30,594 nucleotides of DNA from assembly GCA_046344715.1 (NCBI GenBank), contig JBKDKX010000003.1, forward strand, positions 1 through 30,594. Reading direction: 5' to 3'. The notes beneath the pieces are model-generated. The model was given only the letters and a program-made list of their open reading frames with translations, had not been told where the DNA came from and made no database searches. Positions 22,144 through 30,175 of the stretch are shown in pieces. Numbering within the stretch: position 1 is the first letter of the stretch; every line of letters starts with the position of its first letter. Source of the DNA: CAZAQK01 sp046344715 (GTDB taxonomy: Bacteria; Pseudomonadota; Alphaproteobacteria; Rickettsiales; SXRF01). A program made the translations under genes and the position numbers.

Positions 22144-23519
22144 CTTCCCTCGCTGACAAAGATAGTATCTTTACTCTCGCGGAGTGTACTTCTGGGTTCT
22201 GTGATTACAAAAGAGATTTCTTTGCGTGGCGCATGTTGCTTTGCTGCGGTTATAAATACCCGGAAATGCGCCACTGAGTTAGCAAACACCGGCAAACTAT
22301 CCGCAGGAATATCGCTACTTGCCTGTACGCGGATTTCTGCATTTTCCAGGCCGTGCACTGTAAGCGTATAGCTTTTATCTTCATAGTATTTGTTGATGAT
22401 GGTGATGTTATATCCATTACGCACCGAGCCATCGGAAAGCGTTACAAAGAGCGGGTTACGATCATGAATCACGTTCATCTCCAGCGGTGACCGGGTAAGC
22501 AGGCTGTAAAGCATTAAACAGCCCACAATGCTGATAATGCCGCCGTACCATAAGGTGCGAGGGCGCAGGGGATTAAATTTTTTCTTACTTTCAGTATCGT
22601 AGCGAATTAGTCCTTTAGGCAGACCAATTTTATCCATCACATTATCGCAGGCATCCACGCATAATCCGCAGGCGATACATTCCATCTGCAAACCATTGCG
22701 GATGTCGATACCCATTGGGCAAACCACCACGCAGGAATCACAATCAATGCAATGGCCTTTGCCTTCCCAACTATCACCTGCCTTGTGCTTGCCGCGAGGT
22801 TCACCACGTTTTTCATCATAGGCGATAATGAGAGTGTCTTTATCAAACATCGCCGATTGAAACCGCGCATAGGGGCACATATAGGTGCAGACCTGCTCAC
22901 GGGCGAAGCCAGCCATCAGGTACGTGGAGAATGTAAGCCCAAGAATCCAGCCGCCTACACTCCACGGCACATCAAAATGGATAATCTGATCCAGTAGTGT
23001 TGGTGCATCATTAAAGTAAAACACCCACGCGCCACCAGTGCACATGCCAATTACAAGCCAGATACTATGGGTCAGACCAATTTTCCATATTTTCTCAATT
23101 GTCCATTTGGATTCATCGAGTTTCCTGCGAGCATTGCGGTCGCCCTGTACGATGCGTTCGACCCAGACGAATAAATCTGTCCATACGGTTTGAGGGCAGG
23201 CATAGCCGCACCAGACACGGCCAAAGAGTGAAGTGACAAAAAATAATCCCACCGCTGCCAATATCAGGATGCCGGTGATGTAATACACCTCCTGTGGCCA
23301 GATTTCGATGCCAAAAAAATAGGCGCGGGTATGGTTCAAATCAATGAGTATGGCCTGATCCGGCGCCTGCTGCCCGCGATCCCAGCGCAGCCATGGCGCA
23401 CCATAATAAATGCCAAGCAGCGCAATCATTGCCACCCATTTCAGCTTGCGGAACTTACCCCATACGCGGCGGGGATAAATCTTTTCCTGCTTTTTAAAGA
23501 ATTGTATGGGTGCAGACAT
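22140..23519 (-). CDS. ccoG: cbb3 oxidase accessory ferredoxin CcoG (FixG)
   Basis: A 459-residue membrane protein. It carries membrane helices in the N-terminal half with cysteine pairs CGYACP (Cys104, Cys108) and CTYMCP (Cys211, Cys215). Two 4Fe-4S ferredoxin motifs follow: Cys257/260/263/267 and Cys281/284/287/291. A C-terminal immunoglobulin-like periplasmic domain completes it. CcoG reduces copper for cbb3 assembly. It starts 5 bases after the ccoP stop. Length and domain order match the family with nothing missing. Confidence 0.95.
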   Translation of the reverse strand: MSAPIQFFKKQEKIYPRRVWGKFRKLKWVAMIALLGIYYGAPWLRWDRGQQAPDQAILIDLNHTRAYFFGIEIWPQEVYYITGILILAAVGLFFVTSLFGRVWCGYACPQTVWTDLFVWVERIVQGDRNARRKLDESKWTIEKIWKIGLTHSIWLVIGMCTGGAWVFYFNDAPTLLDQIIHFDVPWSVGGWILGLTFSTYLMAGFAREQVCTYMCPYARFQSAMFDKDTLIIAYDEKRGEPRGKHKAGDSWEGKGHCIDCDSCVVVCPMGIDIRNGLQMECIACGLCVDACDNVMDKIGLPKGLIRYDTESKKKFNPLRPRTLWYGGIISIVGCLMLYSLLTRSPLEMNVIHDRNPLFVTLSDGSVRNGYNITIINKYYEDKSYTLTVHGLENAEIRVQASSDIPADSLPVFANSVAHFRVFITAAKQHAPRKEISFVITEPRSTLRESKDTIFVSEGR

Positions 23520-23524
23520 ATGCT

Positions 23525-24394
23525 CTATTCTGGCTTATCTGCCTCACCCCCACCGAGTGAATGCACATAAATAGTCAGTTGCTTGATAGTTTTATCTGGC
23601 AGGCGACTCTCCCATGAAGGCATCACCCCATGGCGCGGATTGTAAATCTGCTGCATGATACTGGCTTTGTCGCTGCCATAGAGCGAAATGGCATCCGCCA
23701 GGTTTGGTGCGCCAAATTCACGGCCACCCTTGCCATCAGTCCCGTGGCAGGAAGAACAGTTGGTAGCAAACAGAGCGGCACCCTCTGCATTGCCTTTATC
23801 ATTGCCAGCAAGTGAGAGCACGTGTTTGGCAACTGCTTCAATCTCTTCACGCTTTAATGTTGCGCCAAACGCGGGCATTTGTGATGTGCGCGTATCTTCG
23901 TGCGTTGAACGAACACCGACTTTCAGTGTGGTGTAAATATCATTGAGTGTACCACCCCAGAGCCAATCATCATCATTGAGGTTGGGATAACCCTTGCCCC
24001 CTGCGGCTCCCGTGCCATGACATGCGGCGCAATTTTCCTTGAATATGGTTTTCCCACCAGCCACCGCAAAGGCATAAAGCTCGGGGTCTTTCTGGATGTC
24101 TTCCAATGAATGGGCTTTTATCTTAGCTGCAAATTCACCGCGACGTGCAGAAATTTCGGCCTGTTCTTCGGCCAGTTTTTTATATTGTGTCCAACCGGCG
24201 GTGCCTTGAGTATTGCCAGAAAGTGTTGGCCATGCGGGATACACTACCCAGTACCCCACCGCCCAAATGCAGGTGATGGCAAAGACAATAAGCCACCAGC
24301 GAGGCGCTGGATTGTTAAGTTCCTTGAGTCCATCCCACTCATGACCGGTGGTTTCTATGCCGGAATGTGAATCAATTTCTTTTTTATCAGTCAT
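23525..24394 (-). CDS. ccoP: cbb3 oxidase dihaem subunit CcoP (FixP)
   Basis: A 289-residue dihaem cytochrome c subunit. The N-terminal cytoplasmic part has GHEWDGLKELNNPAPRWW, a signature of CcoP, then one membrane helix (about 35-55). Two haem sites follow: CAACH at 122-126 and CSSCH at 213-217, with later methionines as axial ligands (for example in SQMPAFG and GVMPSW). It passes electrons from soluble or membrane cytochromes to CcoO. Its start overlaps the end of ccoQ by 8 bases. Confidence 0.95.
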   Translation of the reverse strand: MTDKKEIDSHSGIETTGHEWDGLKELNNPAPRWWLIVFAITCIWAVGYWVVYPAWPTLSGNTQGTAGWTQYKKLAEEQAEISARRGEFAAKIKAHSLEDIQKDPELYAFAVAGGKTIFKENCAACHGTGAAGGKGYPNLNDDDWLWGGTLNDIYTTLKVGVRSTHEDTRTSQMPAFGATLKREEIEAVAKHVLSLAGNDKGNAEGAALFATNCSSCHGTDGKGGREFGAPNLADAISLYGSDKASIMQQIYNPRHGVMPSWESRLPDKTIKQLTIYVHSLGGGEADKPE

Positions 24395-24542
24395 GGGTAT
24401 TCTCCTCCTTCAATGGAATGAAGGCATGGGATTGTATTTCCTGTTTTGCAGAAGGGCGATAAGTACGGTACGCCACCCACAGGAAAAAGGTGAAGAAGAA
24501 CAATAATCCTGTTGTCGGCGCATATTCATAGATGAGGTTCAT
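24387..24542 (-). CDS. ccoQ: cbb3 oxidase subunit CcoQ (FixQ)
   Basis: A 51-residue single-helix protein. MNLIYEYAPTTGLLFFFTFF leads into LWVAYRTYRPSAKQ, the CcoQ/FixQ pattern of a helix followed by a basic exit and a short polar tail. CcoQ stabilises the interaction of CcoP with the core complex. The ATG overlaps the ccoO stop (ATGA) and the gene overlaps ccoP by 8 bases, with the ccoP ribosome site (AAGGAGGAG) inside its coding sequence. Order N-O-Q-P is the common arrangement. Confidence 0.92.
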   Translation of the reverse strand: MNLIYEYAPTTGLLFFFTFFLWVAYRTYRPSAKQEIQSHAFIPLKEENTHD

Positions 24543-25270
24543 GGGTTGACCTCCTGACTGATACGATAATCCTTGATGTCGGCGAGCGTTCCCAGTGTTT
24601 GTAAATACGCTACCAGCGCATCCATTTCTGAGACAAACTGTCTCTGTCCGTCGAAATCGCGCAGATTAACTTTTTTGCCATAGCGAGCATTGAGTCCTGA
24701 GGCATCACCATCAGCGCGTGCCTGCATCATCGCATCGTTGTAGGCATTTTCGATCATCGCATCGGTGTAAGGAACGCCCGTGGTCCGGTAGGCCTTCATA
24801 AGCCTACCGATGGTGCGAATATCTGCCGCTTGGTTCATCATAAAGCCGTAGGAAGGCATGATAGATTCAGGCACAACATCACGCGGACGAATCATATGCG
24901 CCGTGTGCCACTCATCGGAATATTTACCGCCTACGCGCGCAAGATCTGGCCCGATTCGCTTGCTGCCCCATAAGAATGGATGGTCATACATGCTTTCTGC
25001 CGCCAGCGAATAATGGCCGTAACGTTCCACCTCGTCACGCAGTGGACGAATCTGCTGGCTGTGGCAGGCTGAACAATTCTCACGCATGTAGATTTGCTGC
25101 CCTACCAGCTCCAGCGGAGTGAGTGGACGCATGCCGCTGACTTTCTCAATGGTGGTTTCGATACGAAACAGCGGCACAATTTCTACCAGCCCGCCGATGG
25201 ATATGGCTACGATGGTAAATACCAGTAGCAGGATAGAATTGCGTTCCAGTTTTCCATGGTGCTTAAGCAT
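24539..25270 (-). CDS. ccoO: cbb3 oxidase monohaem subunit CcoO (FixO)
   Basis: A 243-residue monohaem cytochrome c. An N-terminal membrane anchor (SILLLVFTIVAISIGGLVEI) is followed by PLTPLELVGQQIYMRENCSACHS, with the haem site CSACH at 66-70. Further family blocks are PFLWGSKRIGPDLARVGGKYS and WHTAHMIRPRDVVPESIMPSY, where the Met is the axial ligand. It transfers electrons from CcoP to the CcoN active site. It overlaps ccoN by 8 bases and the ccoQ start by 4. Confidence 0.95.
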   Translation of the reverse strand: MLKHHGKLERNSILLLVFTIVAISIGGLVEIVPLFRIETTIEKVSGMRPLTPLELVGQQIYMRENCSACHSQQIRPLRDEVERYGHYSLAAESMYDHPFLWGSKRIGPDLARVGGKYSDEWHTAHMIRPRDVVPESIMPSYGFMMNQAADIRTIGRLMKAYRTTGVPYTDAMIENAYNDAMMQARADGDASGLNARYGKKVNLRDFDGQRQFVSEMDALVAYLQTLGTLADIKDYRISQEVNP

Positions 25271-26684
25271 AACTAGCCTCCCTCACGCTTGCCGTCTGGG
25301 GAGGATTTACCGTGCGCCAGCAATTATAAATCATGATGAACATCCCCACCAGATACAGCAAACCGCCGAGCGCACGGATGATGTAGTAAGGGTGCATAGC
25401 CTCTACCGTTTCCACAAAAGAATATTCGAGGAACCCCATGGCATCATAAGCACGCCACATAAGCCCCTGCATGATGCCTGAAACCCACATGGCGGTGATA
25501 TAAAACACGATGCCGATGGTGGAAATCCACAGATGGATACTGATGAGTCGCATCGAATACATTTCCTGCTTTTTCCAAAGCACCGGTACAAGATGGTAAA
25601 TCGCACCAAAGCTGATAAATGCTACCCATCCGAGCGCACCGGAATGTACGTGGCCAATGCCCCAATCGGTGTAATGTGAAAGCGAATTGACTGCTTTGAT
25701 AGACATAAGTGGCCCTTCAAACGTGCTCATGCCGTAGAAGGCGAGCGCCACAATCATGAATTGCAACACAGGATCATCGCGCAGTTTGTTCCACGCGCCT
25801 GAAAGTGTCATGATGCCGTTAATCATTCCACCCCAGCTTGGCATCCACAGCATAATAGAAAACGTCATTCCGAGCGTTTGTGCCCAGTCTGGCAATGCGG
25901 TGTAATGTAAATGGTGTGGCCCCGCCCATATGTAAATGAAGATGAGTGACCAGAAATGCAGAATAGACAGGCGGTAAGAATAGACCGGACGATTCGCACG
26001 CTTAGGAATAAAATAATACATGATACCAAGGAAGCCAGCCGTCAGGAAAAACCCTACCGCATTATGCCCATACCACCATTGGATGAGAGCCGCCTGAACA
26101 CCGCCCCATAATGGTACCGATTTTGCGCCCAAACCTGATACAGGAATGCTGACACCATTTACCAGATGCAGCACGGCAACAGTGGCAATGAATGCAAGGA
26201 AAAACCAGTTGGCCACATAGATATGCGGCTCTTGCCTGTTTTTCAGGGTCATAAGGAATACAAGCAGATACGCCACCCAAACCACGGTAAGCCATAAATC
26301 AGCGTACCACTCTGGCTCTGCATATTCTTTGTTTTGTGTAATACCGAGCACATAGCCAAGCGCAGCCATAACAATAAACGCCTGATAACCCCAGAATGTG
26401 AAATTGGCGAGCCTATCATTCCACAGCCTTGTGCGGCAGGTGCGCTGCACCACGAAATACGAAGTGGCAAATAATACGCTACCACCAAACGCAAAAATCA
26501 CTCCGGATGTATGTACAGGGCGCAGGCGACCAAAACTTAGGTATGGTTCAAAATTGAGGTCAGGAAATGCCATTTGCAGGGCAATAACCAGCCCTACCAG
26601 CATGCCAACCGCACCCCAGAACAGTGCCGCGATGGTAAATTTTTTGACAATATCATCATTATATATTGGTGTCGGTGTTTGCAT
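25263..26684 (-). CDS. ccoN: cbb3 oxidase catalytic subunit CcoN (FixN)
   Basis: A 473-residue haem-copper oxidase subunit I of the C (cbb3) family, about twelve helices. Histidine ligands are visible in HTSGVIFAFGG, in WYGHNAVGFFLTAGFLGIMYY, in HHLHYTALPDW and in the late HVHSGALGWVAFISFGAIYH, which carries ligands of both b-type haems. It reduces oxygen to water with high affinity, pumping protons, so the cell can respire at very low oxygen. The ATG is one base after the TauE/SafE-like gene stop, and its AAGGAG is inside that gene, so the two are coupled. The FNR box lies upstream of that first gene. Confidence 0.96.
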   Translation of the reverse strand: MQTPTPIYNDDIVKKFTIAALFWGAVGMLVGLVIALQMAFPDLNFEPYLSFGRLRPVHTSGVIFAFGGSVLFATSYFVVQRTCRTRLWNDRLANFTFWGYQAFIVMAALGYVLGITQNKEYAEPEWYADLWLTVVWVAYLLVFLMTLKNRQEPHIYVANWFFLAFIATVAVLHLVNGVSIPVSGLGAKSVPLWGGVQAALIQWWYGHNAVGFFLTAGFLGIMYYFIPKRANRPVYSYRLSILHFWSLIFIYIWAGPHHLHYTALPDWAQTLGMTFSIMLWMPSWGGMINGIMTLSGAWNKLRDDPVLQFMIVALAFYGMSTFEGPLMSIKAVNSLSHYTDWGIGHVHSGALGWVAFISFGAIYHLVPVLWKKQEMYSMRLISIHLWISTIGIVFYITAMWVSGIMQGLMWRAYDAMGFLEYSFVETVEAMHPYYIIRALGGLLYLVGMFIMIYNCWRTVNPPQTASVREASYA

Positions 26685-26685
26685 G

Positions 26686-27333
26686 TTATTTTATACTCCT
26701 TGCGGCCATCACCAGAAGTGTTAGCCCGTTAAACGCCATACCAAAGCGGCCAATGCCGCGCATTATTTCCTGCCATTTCACGGCTAGTAGTGCAGCACTA
26801 CCGCTGGCCACCAGCAACGCAGGAAGTGTTCCCAGTACAAACAGCCACATAGCAACTATGCCGGCAATCGGACTTGCCAGCGTTGCCGCCATCATGAGTG
26901 CTGCATAAATTAAACCGCAAGGCATAAAACTCATCATTACCCCGCGTAAGAACCCATTGTTAGGAGAGTATGACAGCAATCTATGCTGATTCGGGGCAAT
27001 CGCACTGAACAGGAATAACATACTCGCTGTTACCATCATCACTGCTGAAACCATTGGCCAGTATGTTGTTGCTGCCAGCTGCCTGGAAAGCAGTGCTACA
27101 AAAAACCCCAGTGCTCCATACGTCAAAAGTCGTCCCAGATGATACTGCCATTGTGACGCAGCACTCATGCGTTTACCGCATGTGCCGCCACACGCAGACT
27201 GGCAGGCTACCACCGGCCCGCACATGATAAGGCAGTGAGTCAGGCTACCCGTAAGCCCACCCAGAAAAAACACGGTAAACAAGCTGCCATGCTCAAAAAA
27301 TGCTGCCGCGCAATGCTCCAAGAATACTTCCAT
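26686..27333 (-). CDS. TauE/SafE-like (DsbD_2) membrane protein, cco operon leader
   Basis: A 215-residue protein with about six helices. The start at 27333 was chosen because the longer frame begins inside the FNR box and because GAAAGG precedes this ATG. The family segments are FFLGGLTGSLTHCLIMCGPVV with conserved cysteines, a cysteine-rich loop (ACQSACGGTCGK), and FMPCGLIYAALMMA. Proteins of this UreH/DsbD_2 type (PF13386) are often encoded beside cbb3 genes and are thought to move copper or thiol equivalents for oxidase assembly. Leading the operon and sharing its FNR box, it is probably needed for copper supply to CcoN. The transported species is not established. Confidence 0.85.
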   Translation of the reverse strand: MEVFLEHCAAAFFEHGSLFTVFFLGGLTGSLTHCLIMCGPVVACQSACGGTCGKRMSAASQWQYHLGRLLTYGALGFFVALLSRQLAATTYWPMVSAVMMVTASMLFLFSAIAPNQHRLLSYSPNNGFLRGVMMSFMPCGLIYAALMMAATLASPIAGIVAMWLFVLGTLPALLVASGSAALLAVKWQEIMRGIGRFGMAFNGLTLLVMAARSIK

Positions 27334-27379
27334 GTATAACCTTTCGGAGGGCACTTTATAATCATGGAGTTTCAATGCC

Positions 27380-27393
27380 TTGATTTGGGTCAA
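27380..27393 (-). promoter_or_regulatory. FNR box of the cbb3 oxidase operon
   Basis: On the plus strand it reads TTGAT-TTGG-GTCAA (on the minus strand TTGAC-CCAA-ATCAA), one base from the perfect palindrome. A TATAAA at 27360-27355 on the minus strand makes a good -10 at about class II distance. The start codon at 27333 lies downstream. Confidence 0.75.
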
Positions 27394-27529
27394 GGTAGCT
27401 GATTGTGTTATAAGTATAAGGTAAGCGGAATTTGCGTAGTAAATTGATTTATATGGCGATTAACTAGCTGTAGACAAACACAGCGGCTTCTCTTATAAAC
27501 CTAACTCCTTAAGCGTTTCCGCTTAGTGT

Positions 27530-27605
27530 GCCTCGATAGCTCAGTTGGTAGAGCAAGGGATTGAAAATCCCTGTGTCGCTGGTTCGATTCCGGCTCGAGG
27601 CACCA
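27530..27605 (+). tRNA. tRNA-Phe (GAA)
   Basis: A complete cloverleaf of 76 bases: acceptor GCCTCGA/TCGAGGC, D-arm around AGCTCAGTTGGTAGAGC, anticodon arm AGGGA-TTGAAAA-TCCCT with GAA at 27563-27565, T-arm GCTGG-TTCGATT-CCGGC, discriminator A, and encoded CCA ending at 27605. A tyrosine integrase begins about 157 bases downstream, so the 3' end of this gene is the likely attachment site (attL) of the integrative element. Confidence 0.97.
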
Positions 27606-27720
27606 TTTCTTAGTTTTCCTACGTCCAGCGAAATCCAAGAAACCCTTACAAAACCCAGCAAAATACGCCATTTTACGGACAATGTCATCCAATATGATTT
27701 GATGACAGCCGGAACATTCT

Positions 27721-27758
27721 GGGGTACTTTTTGGGGTGCCTGAACAAGGAGGTACCCC
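27721..27758 (+). promoter_or_regulatory. Hairpin over the integrase ribosome site
   Basis: GGGGTAC (27721-27727) can pair with GTACCCC (27752-27758). The Shine-Dalgarno AAGGAGG (27746-27752) touches the 3' arm. Folding would limit integrase translation; the repeats may alternatively be integrase arm sites. Confidence 0.4.
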
Positions 27759-27762
27759 TGCC

Positions 27763-28998
27763 ATGCCGTTAACAGATACCGCTGTAAAAAACGCAAAAGC
27801 CAAAACAAAGCCTTATAAGCTGACGGATGGTGATGGGCTGTATCTATTGATAAAGCCCAATGGCGGCAAATATTGGCGTTTTAAGTATCTCTATGTTGGC
27901 AAGGAGAAGCTGCTGGCACTGGGCACTTATCCTGAAATATCGCTAAACGACGCAAGGGATAAACGGCTGGCAGCTCGAAAGCTGCTCGCCAATGGAGCCG
28001 ATCCAAACAGCAAGCGGAAAGAAGAGAAGCGGCGCAAGGCTTACAATATAGAAAATAGTTTTCAGGTAGTGGCTAAGGAATGGTTTGATACCAATAAGGG
28101 CAAATGGACGCCCGACCATGCGGCGAGATTATGGCGGCGGCTGGAATTACACATGATGCCCGAAATAGGTGACGAGCCTATTGTTAATATTAAAGCCTTG
28201 GATTTACTGGATGCCATACGAAAAGTAGAAAAGCGGGGCACGACAGAAACATCTCACCGGCTTTTGCAGACATGTAATGTTATCTTCCGTTATGCGGTGC
28301 TGACTGGCCGCATCCAATATAATCCTACTCAGGACTTAAAAGGCGCACTCATGCCTCACAGGTCAGAGAACCACCCCACCATACAAGCCAAAGAACTGCC
28401 TGATTTTTTCAAACAGCTGGAAGAGGTGGAAACCACTGATCTCAATAAACTGGCTGTCCGGTTGCTGATGTTATCCTTTGTACGCCAAGGCGAGCTGAGG
28501 CAGGCTAAGTGGGAGGATATTGATTTTGCGGCCAAAGAATGGCGGCTACCAGCCCATACCACTAAAATGCGTGACCTGCATATTGTCCCACTGGCTAAAC
28601 AAACCATCAAGTTACTTGAAGAATTAAAGAAATTGACAGGTGAGGGGGAGTTGCTCTTTCCATCCCAGCAACGCCGCCGCCATGCCATGATGAGTGAAAA
28701 CACCATCAATCATGTATTACAGAAGATGGGTTATAAAGATCGGCTGGTTGGCCATGGCTTCCGTGCGCTTGCCTCAACCACCCTCAACGAGATGGGCTTC
28801 CCGCCTGATGTTATCGAGCGACAGCTTGCCCATGCAGAGCGAAATAAGGTGCGTGCTGCGTATAACCGTGCAGAATACCTGCCGCAACGCCGTGATATGA
28901 TGCAGAAATGGGCGGATTATTTGGATAGGCAAGCTAAAGTACCAAAGATAATTACCATAGAATTTAACCGTAGGATGAAATCTAAAAATAGTAATTGA
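27763..28998 (+). CDS. P4-type tyrosine site-specific integrase
   Basis: A 411-residue tyrosine recombinase. The DUF4102 arm-binding domain (about 1-90) shows PLTDTAVKNAKA, DGDGLYLLIKPNGGKYWRFKY and LGTYPEISLNDAR. A SAM-like core-binding domain spans about 95-190. The catalytic domain (about 205-400) carries Arg in VRQGELRQAKWEDID, Lys in TTKMRDLHIVPL, the HGFRALASTTL box, a late His in LAHAERNKVR, and Tyr in AAYNRAEYLPQRR. The ATG is preferred over the upstream in-frame GTG because the family starts MPLTD. P4-type integrases target tRNA 3' ends, which fits the tRNA-Phe. It appears intact, so the element may still move. Confidence 0.94.
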   Translation: MPLTDTAVKNAKAKTKPYKLTDGDGLYLLIKPNGGKYWRFKYLYVGKEKLLALGTYPEISLNDARDKRLAARKLLANGADPNSKRKEEKRRKAYNIENSFQVVAKEWFDTNKGKWTPDHAARLWRRLELHMMPEIGDEPIVNIKALDLLDAIRKVEKRGTTETSHRLLQTCNVIFRYAVLTGRIQYNPTQDLKGALMPHRSENHPTIQAKELPDFFKQLEEVETTDLNKLAVRLLMLSFVRQGELRQAKWEDIDFAAKEWRLPAHTTKMRDLHIVPLAKQTIKLLEELKKLTGEGELLFPSQQRRRHAMMSENTINHVLQKMGYKDRLVGHGFRALASTTLNEMGFPPDVIERQLAHAERNKVRAAYNRAEYLPQRRDMMQKWADYLDRQAKVPKIITIEFNRRMKSKNSN

Positions 28999-29023
28999 CT
29001 TATTGTGTAGTAAGTACTACATA
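28995..29023 (+). promoter_or_regulatory. Promoter and operator of the XRE/ImmA operon
   Basis: A -35 TTGACT (28995-29000) and a -10 TACATA (29018-29023) are 17 bases apart. The palindrome TGTAGT-AAGT-ACTACA (29006-29021) overlaps both, and a second motif AGTACTACATACT (29013-29025) recurs before the AlpA-like gene. This layout suits autorepression by the XRE protein. Confidence 0.6.
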
Positions 29024-29053
29024 CTATGTCTACAACTGCTTATGGAGTCTGTT

Positions 29054-29359
29054 ATGCAGAAAAAAGGTAAATTCGGAGATGTAATAAAGGAATTGCGCGA
29101 GGCAAAGGATTATAGCCAGCGTCAGTTTGCGCTTTCTCTCGATATTACCCCTACATACATGAGTAAAATAGAGCGCGGGGAATTTCCTCCGCCTTCTGAA
29201 GAAGTAATAAAAAACATGGCACAGTTGCTTGACTATGACACCGATGAATTGCTTGCTCATGCAAACAAGGTGGATTCCGAGCTTTTGGCAATTATTCAGA
29301 ATTCACCGCAAAAATATGCCGGACTTCTGAGGAAGTGGGCAAAAAAGGATGAGGGTTAG
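29054..29359 (+). CDS. XRE-family repressor
   Basis: A 101-residue Cro/CI-type regulator. The helix-turn-helix (about 8-65) is clear: FGDVIKELREAKDYSQRQFA, then LDITPTYMSKIERGEFPPPS and the following helix. The C-terminal 35 residues are helical and probably dimerise. GGAG six bases before the ATG supports this start over upstream in-frame candidates. The gene overlaps the ImmA/IrrE gene by 11 bases. This is the classic pair in which the peptidase cleaves the repressor to induce an integrative element. Two operator-like sites around this gene and before the AlpA-like gene suggest it represses both transcripts. Confidence 0.88.
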   Translation: MQKKGKFGDVIKELREAKDYSQRQFALSLDITPTYMSKIERGEFPPPSEEVIKNMAQLLDYDTDELLAHANKVDSELLAIIQNSPQKYAGLLRKWAKKDEG

Positions 29360-29906
29360 CTATGTCTCTGCGCGTGAGATAAAAACGCAAGCCGATACGC
29401 TACGATCACAATATCAAGATGACTACGTCACTGATATTGAAGGAATTGCCACCCGAAAATTAAACCTCTCAATTCACTTTTTTGAACTGCAAAACCTATA
29501 CGGCAGGGGCACATTAGGAATGGTGTTGCCTGATGAGAAACTAATTCTATGTGAGAAGTTTCTAGAGCCACATGGAAAGAACAAGGACAATCTGGAGCGT
29601 ATCCTTCGTTTCACCATAGCTCATGAAATCGGACACTATGTGCTGCACCGTCGATATATGGGGGATTGTGAAAGCCCTGTTTTCCACAAAAATTTACCAG
29701 ATAAAGAGCGGCAAAATCTTGAAATCCAAGCCAATATGTTTGCCGCTGAACTGTTGATGCCTGAAGATTGTTTTAGGAAGGCATACCACTATTTTATTTC
29801 AAATTTTGAATGCCATGATCAAGCGGAAATAAAAACCTATCTGTCTAATCTTTTTCATATATCAAAAGATGCAGTTAAGAATCGAATGAATAAATTGAAG
29901 TTATAG
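29349..29906 (+). CDS. ImmA/IrrE family metallopeptidase
   Basis: A 185-residue zinc peptidase. The HExxH motif is HEIGH at 92-96 (AHEIGHYVLH), and the third-ligand region LEIQANMFAAELLMP at about 124-138 matches the family. The gene overlaps the XRE repressor by 11 bases. By analogy with ImmA of ICEBs1 it should cleave the XRE repressor when activated, for example by DNA damage. A role as a toxin/antitoxin-like or phage defence pair is an alternative, because such pairs have several uses. All catalytic residues are present. Confidence 0.9.
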   Translation: MRVSYVSAREIKTQADTLRSQYQDDYVTDIEGIATRKLNLSIHFFELQNLYGRGTLGMVLPDEKLILCEKFLEPHGKNKDNLERILRFTIAHEIGHYVLHRRYMGDCESPVFHKNLPDKERQNLEIQANMFAAELLMPEDCFRKAYHYFISNFECHDQAEIKTYLSNLFHISKDAVKNRMNKLKL

Positions 29907-29940
29907 TACAAGTGCGTTTTTTTCACCTCAGTGTGTATAT

Positions 29941-29953
29941 AGTATTACATACT
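29941..29953 (+). promoter_or_regulatory. Second operator-like site, upstream of AlpA-like gene
   Basis: AGTATTACATACT is an inverted repeat (AGTAT-TAC-ATACT) that differs at one base from AGTACTACATACT in the XRE gene promoter. It sits 25 bases before the AlpA-like start, where repressor binding would block transcription. Confidence 0.55.
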
Positions 29954-29977
29954 GATAAAAACAAGGGGGAATAAAAA

Positions 29978-30175
29978 ATGACTACAAAAAAAATATTACC
30001 AGAAACTGGCTTTATCAGACTTCCAGCAGTTTTAGCCGTAATACCTGTTAGCAAATCCACATGGTGGGCAGGTGTTAAATCTGGCCGCTTCCCTAAATCG
30101 GTAAAACTAGGCGACCGCATTACTGCATGGCGAGCAGAAGACATCCGCGCCCTGATTGAAAAGCCTCAATCATGA
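29978..30175 (+). CDS. AlpA-like regulator / excisionase
   Basis: A 65-residue protein with a single winged helix of the AlpA/MerR-like excisionase type. The key blocks are FIRLPAVLAVIPVSKSTWWAG, VKSGRFPKSVKLGDR and TAWRAEDIRALIE, which match AlpA. Such proteins activate or bend DNA at the att site of P4-like elements and favour excision. AGGGGGA precedes the ATG. Its stop overlaps the next start (ATGA), so the downstream protein is co-translated. Confidence 0.9.
   Translation: MTTKKILPETGFIRLPAVLAVIPVSKSTWWAGVKSGRFPKSVKLGDRITAWRAEDIRALIEKPQS

Noticed and set aside
27334..27393. Longer N-terminus of the TauE/SafE-like protein
   Set aside because: It would start inside the FNR box; the ATG at 27333 has a ribosome site and fits the family.
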